Positions 63,790-64,000 of a stretch of 64,000 bases of DNA are shown here, in pieces. Position 1 is the first letter of the stretch. Each line of letters begins with the position of its first letter. A program made the position numbers and the translations under genes. The notes under the pieces are model-generated. The model had not been told where the DNA came from, searched no databases, and saw nothing but the letters and a program-made list of their open reading frames with translations. Source of the DNA: Fibrella aquatilis (GTDB lineage: Bacteria > Bacteroidota > Bacteroidia > Cytophagales > Spirosomataceae); the NCBI RefSeq assembly GCF_017353255.1, contig NZ_JAFMYU010000006.1, positions 186,001 through 250,000 on the forward strand, written 5' to 3'.

Positions 63790-64000
63790 TTAAAATGAGT
63801 ACGCTACCGACAGATTTGATAAGGTACTGCCCGTTAGGCCTACGGTATACGTGTCGGTGCTAAGTGCGTCTTGCGGTTTCGGATACCACTGGTAACGGCC
63901 ATAAAGCGTGGCCAGCGTTGACTGCACAATGAAGCGCTGCCCCAGCATGTAGGCAATGCCTACGCTGGCCTGAGCACCCAATTGATGTTGGTCCAGCGCC
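63790..64000 (-). CDS. Outer-membrane beta-barrel protein, truncated by the window edge
   Basis: Only the C-terminal ~70 residues are present; the frame stays open past 64000. Alternating strands (GIAYMLGQRFIVQSTLATLY, RYQWYPKPQDALSTDTYTVG) and the terminal ...LSVAYSF, ending in Phe, are typical of a small outer-membrane barrel recognised by BamA. Family not identifiable from this fragment. Confidence 0.7.
   Translation of the reverse strand, partial: ALDQHQLGAQASVGIAYMLGQRFIVQSTLATLYGRYQWYPKPQDALSTDTYTVGLTGSTLSNLSVAYSF

Overview
The window is chromosomal DNA from a member of the Bacteroidota, most likely Cytophagales close to Spirosoma, Fibrella or Fibrisoma. The evidence is the gene content: type IX secretion C-terminal sorting domains of both type A and type B, TonB-dependent receptors (one paired with a DUF4249 lipoprotein), DUF5916, DUF4932, LytS/LytTR regulation, exported Gfo/Idh/MocA and enolase-superfamily enzymes, a fairly high GC content, TAnnTTTG-type promoter elements and little sign of strong Shine-Dalgarno sequences. 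I see no rRNA, tRNA, phage, IS element or CRISPR array.

Layout. 1-6.1 kb: two tandem exported NTF2-like proteins, an aldo/keto reductase coupled to an AraC regulator, an outer-membrane barrel with a phospholipase-A-like HxSNG motif, an exported LolA-like protein, OxyR and a small exported unknown. 6.2-13.4 kb: a stress-type glycine-zipper protein, a lipoprotein, then a three-gene run (PQQ-type propeller lipoprotein, DUF4249 lipoprotein, TonB receptor) and a GNAT acetyltransferase. 13.6-23.5 kb: exported catabolic enzymes and proteases (RraA-like, enolase superfamily, two large zinc metalloproteases, GH43). 23.5-28.8 kb: AI-2E family permease, sterol-desaturase-like hydroxylase, an AT-rich orphan membrane gene, YdeI-like protein, Gfo/Idh/MocA oxidoreductase and a 79-residue unknown. 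29.1-33.4 kb: LytS-type kinase, LytTR regulator, DUF4932 protein, and a decayed DUF6169 gene with an intact small ORF in front. 33.5-42.1 kb: TonB receptor next to a ModE-like regulator, a DUF5916 barrel, and a 1002-residue PKD/ricin-lectin protein. 42.2-51.3 kb: housekeeping genes (lepA, CNT nucleoside transporter, D-Ala-D-Ala ligase family, phosphohexomutase) with unknowns between them. 51.4-57.5 kb: two tandem ~980-residue type-B-sorted surface proteins. 57.5-64 kb: acyl-CoA carboxylase beta subunit, a 616-residue unknown, a Tat-type oxidoreductase, a PI-PLC-like phosphodiesterase and a truncated outer-membrane protein.

The strongest unexplained signal is between the genes. About fifteen intergenic gaps hold long inverted repeats, several perfect over 52-62 bp per arm with 9-20 nt spacers. 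Arms differ from locus to locus but are assembled from a small shared vocabulary of 10-21 nt modules. They sit tightly against stop or start codons, sometimes supplying them. The two tandem surface-protein genes carry different palindromes at the same 3' position, so the palindromes appear to turn over independently of the genes. None matches a named mobile element that I recognise; this family is the best candidate for something undescribed.
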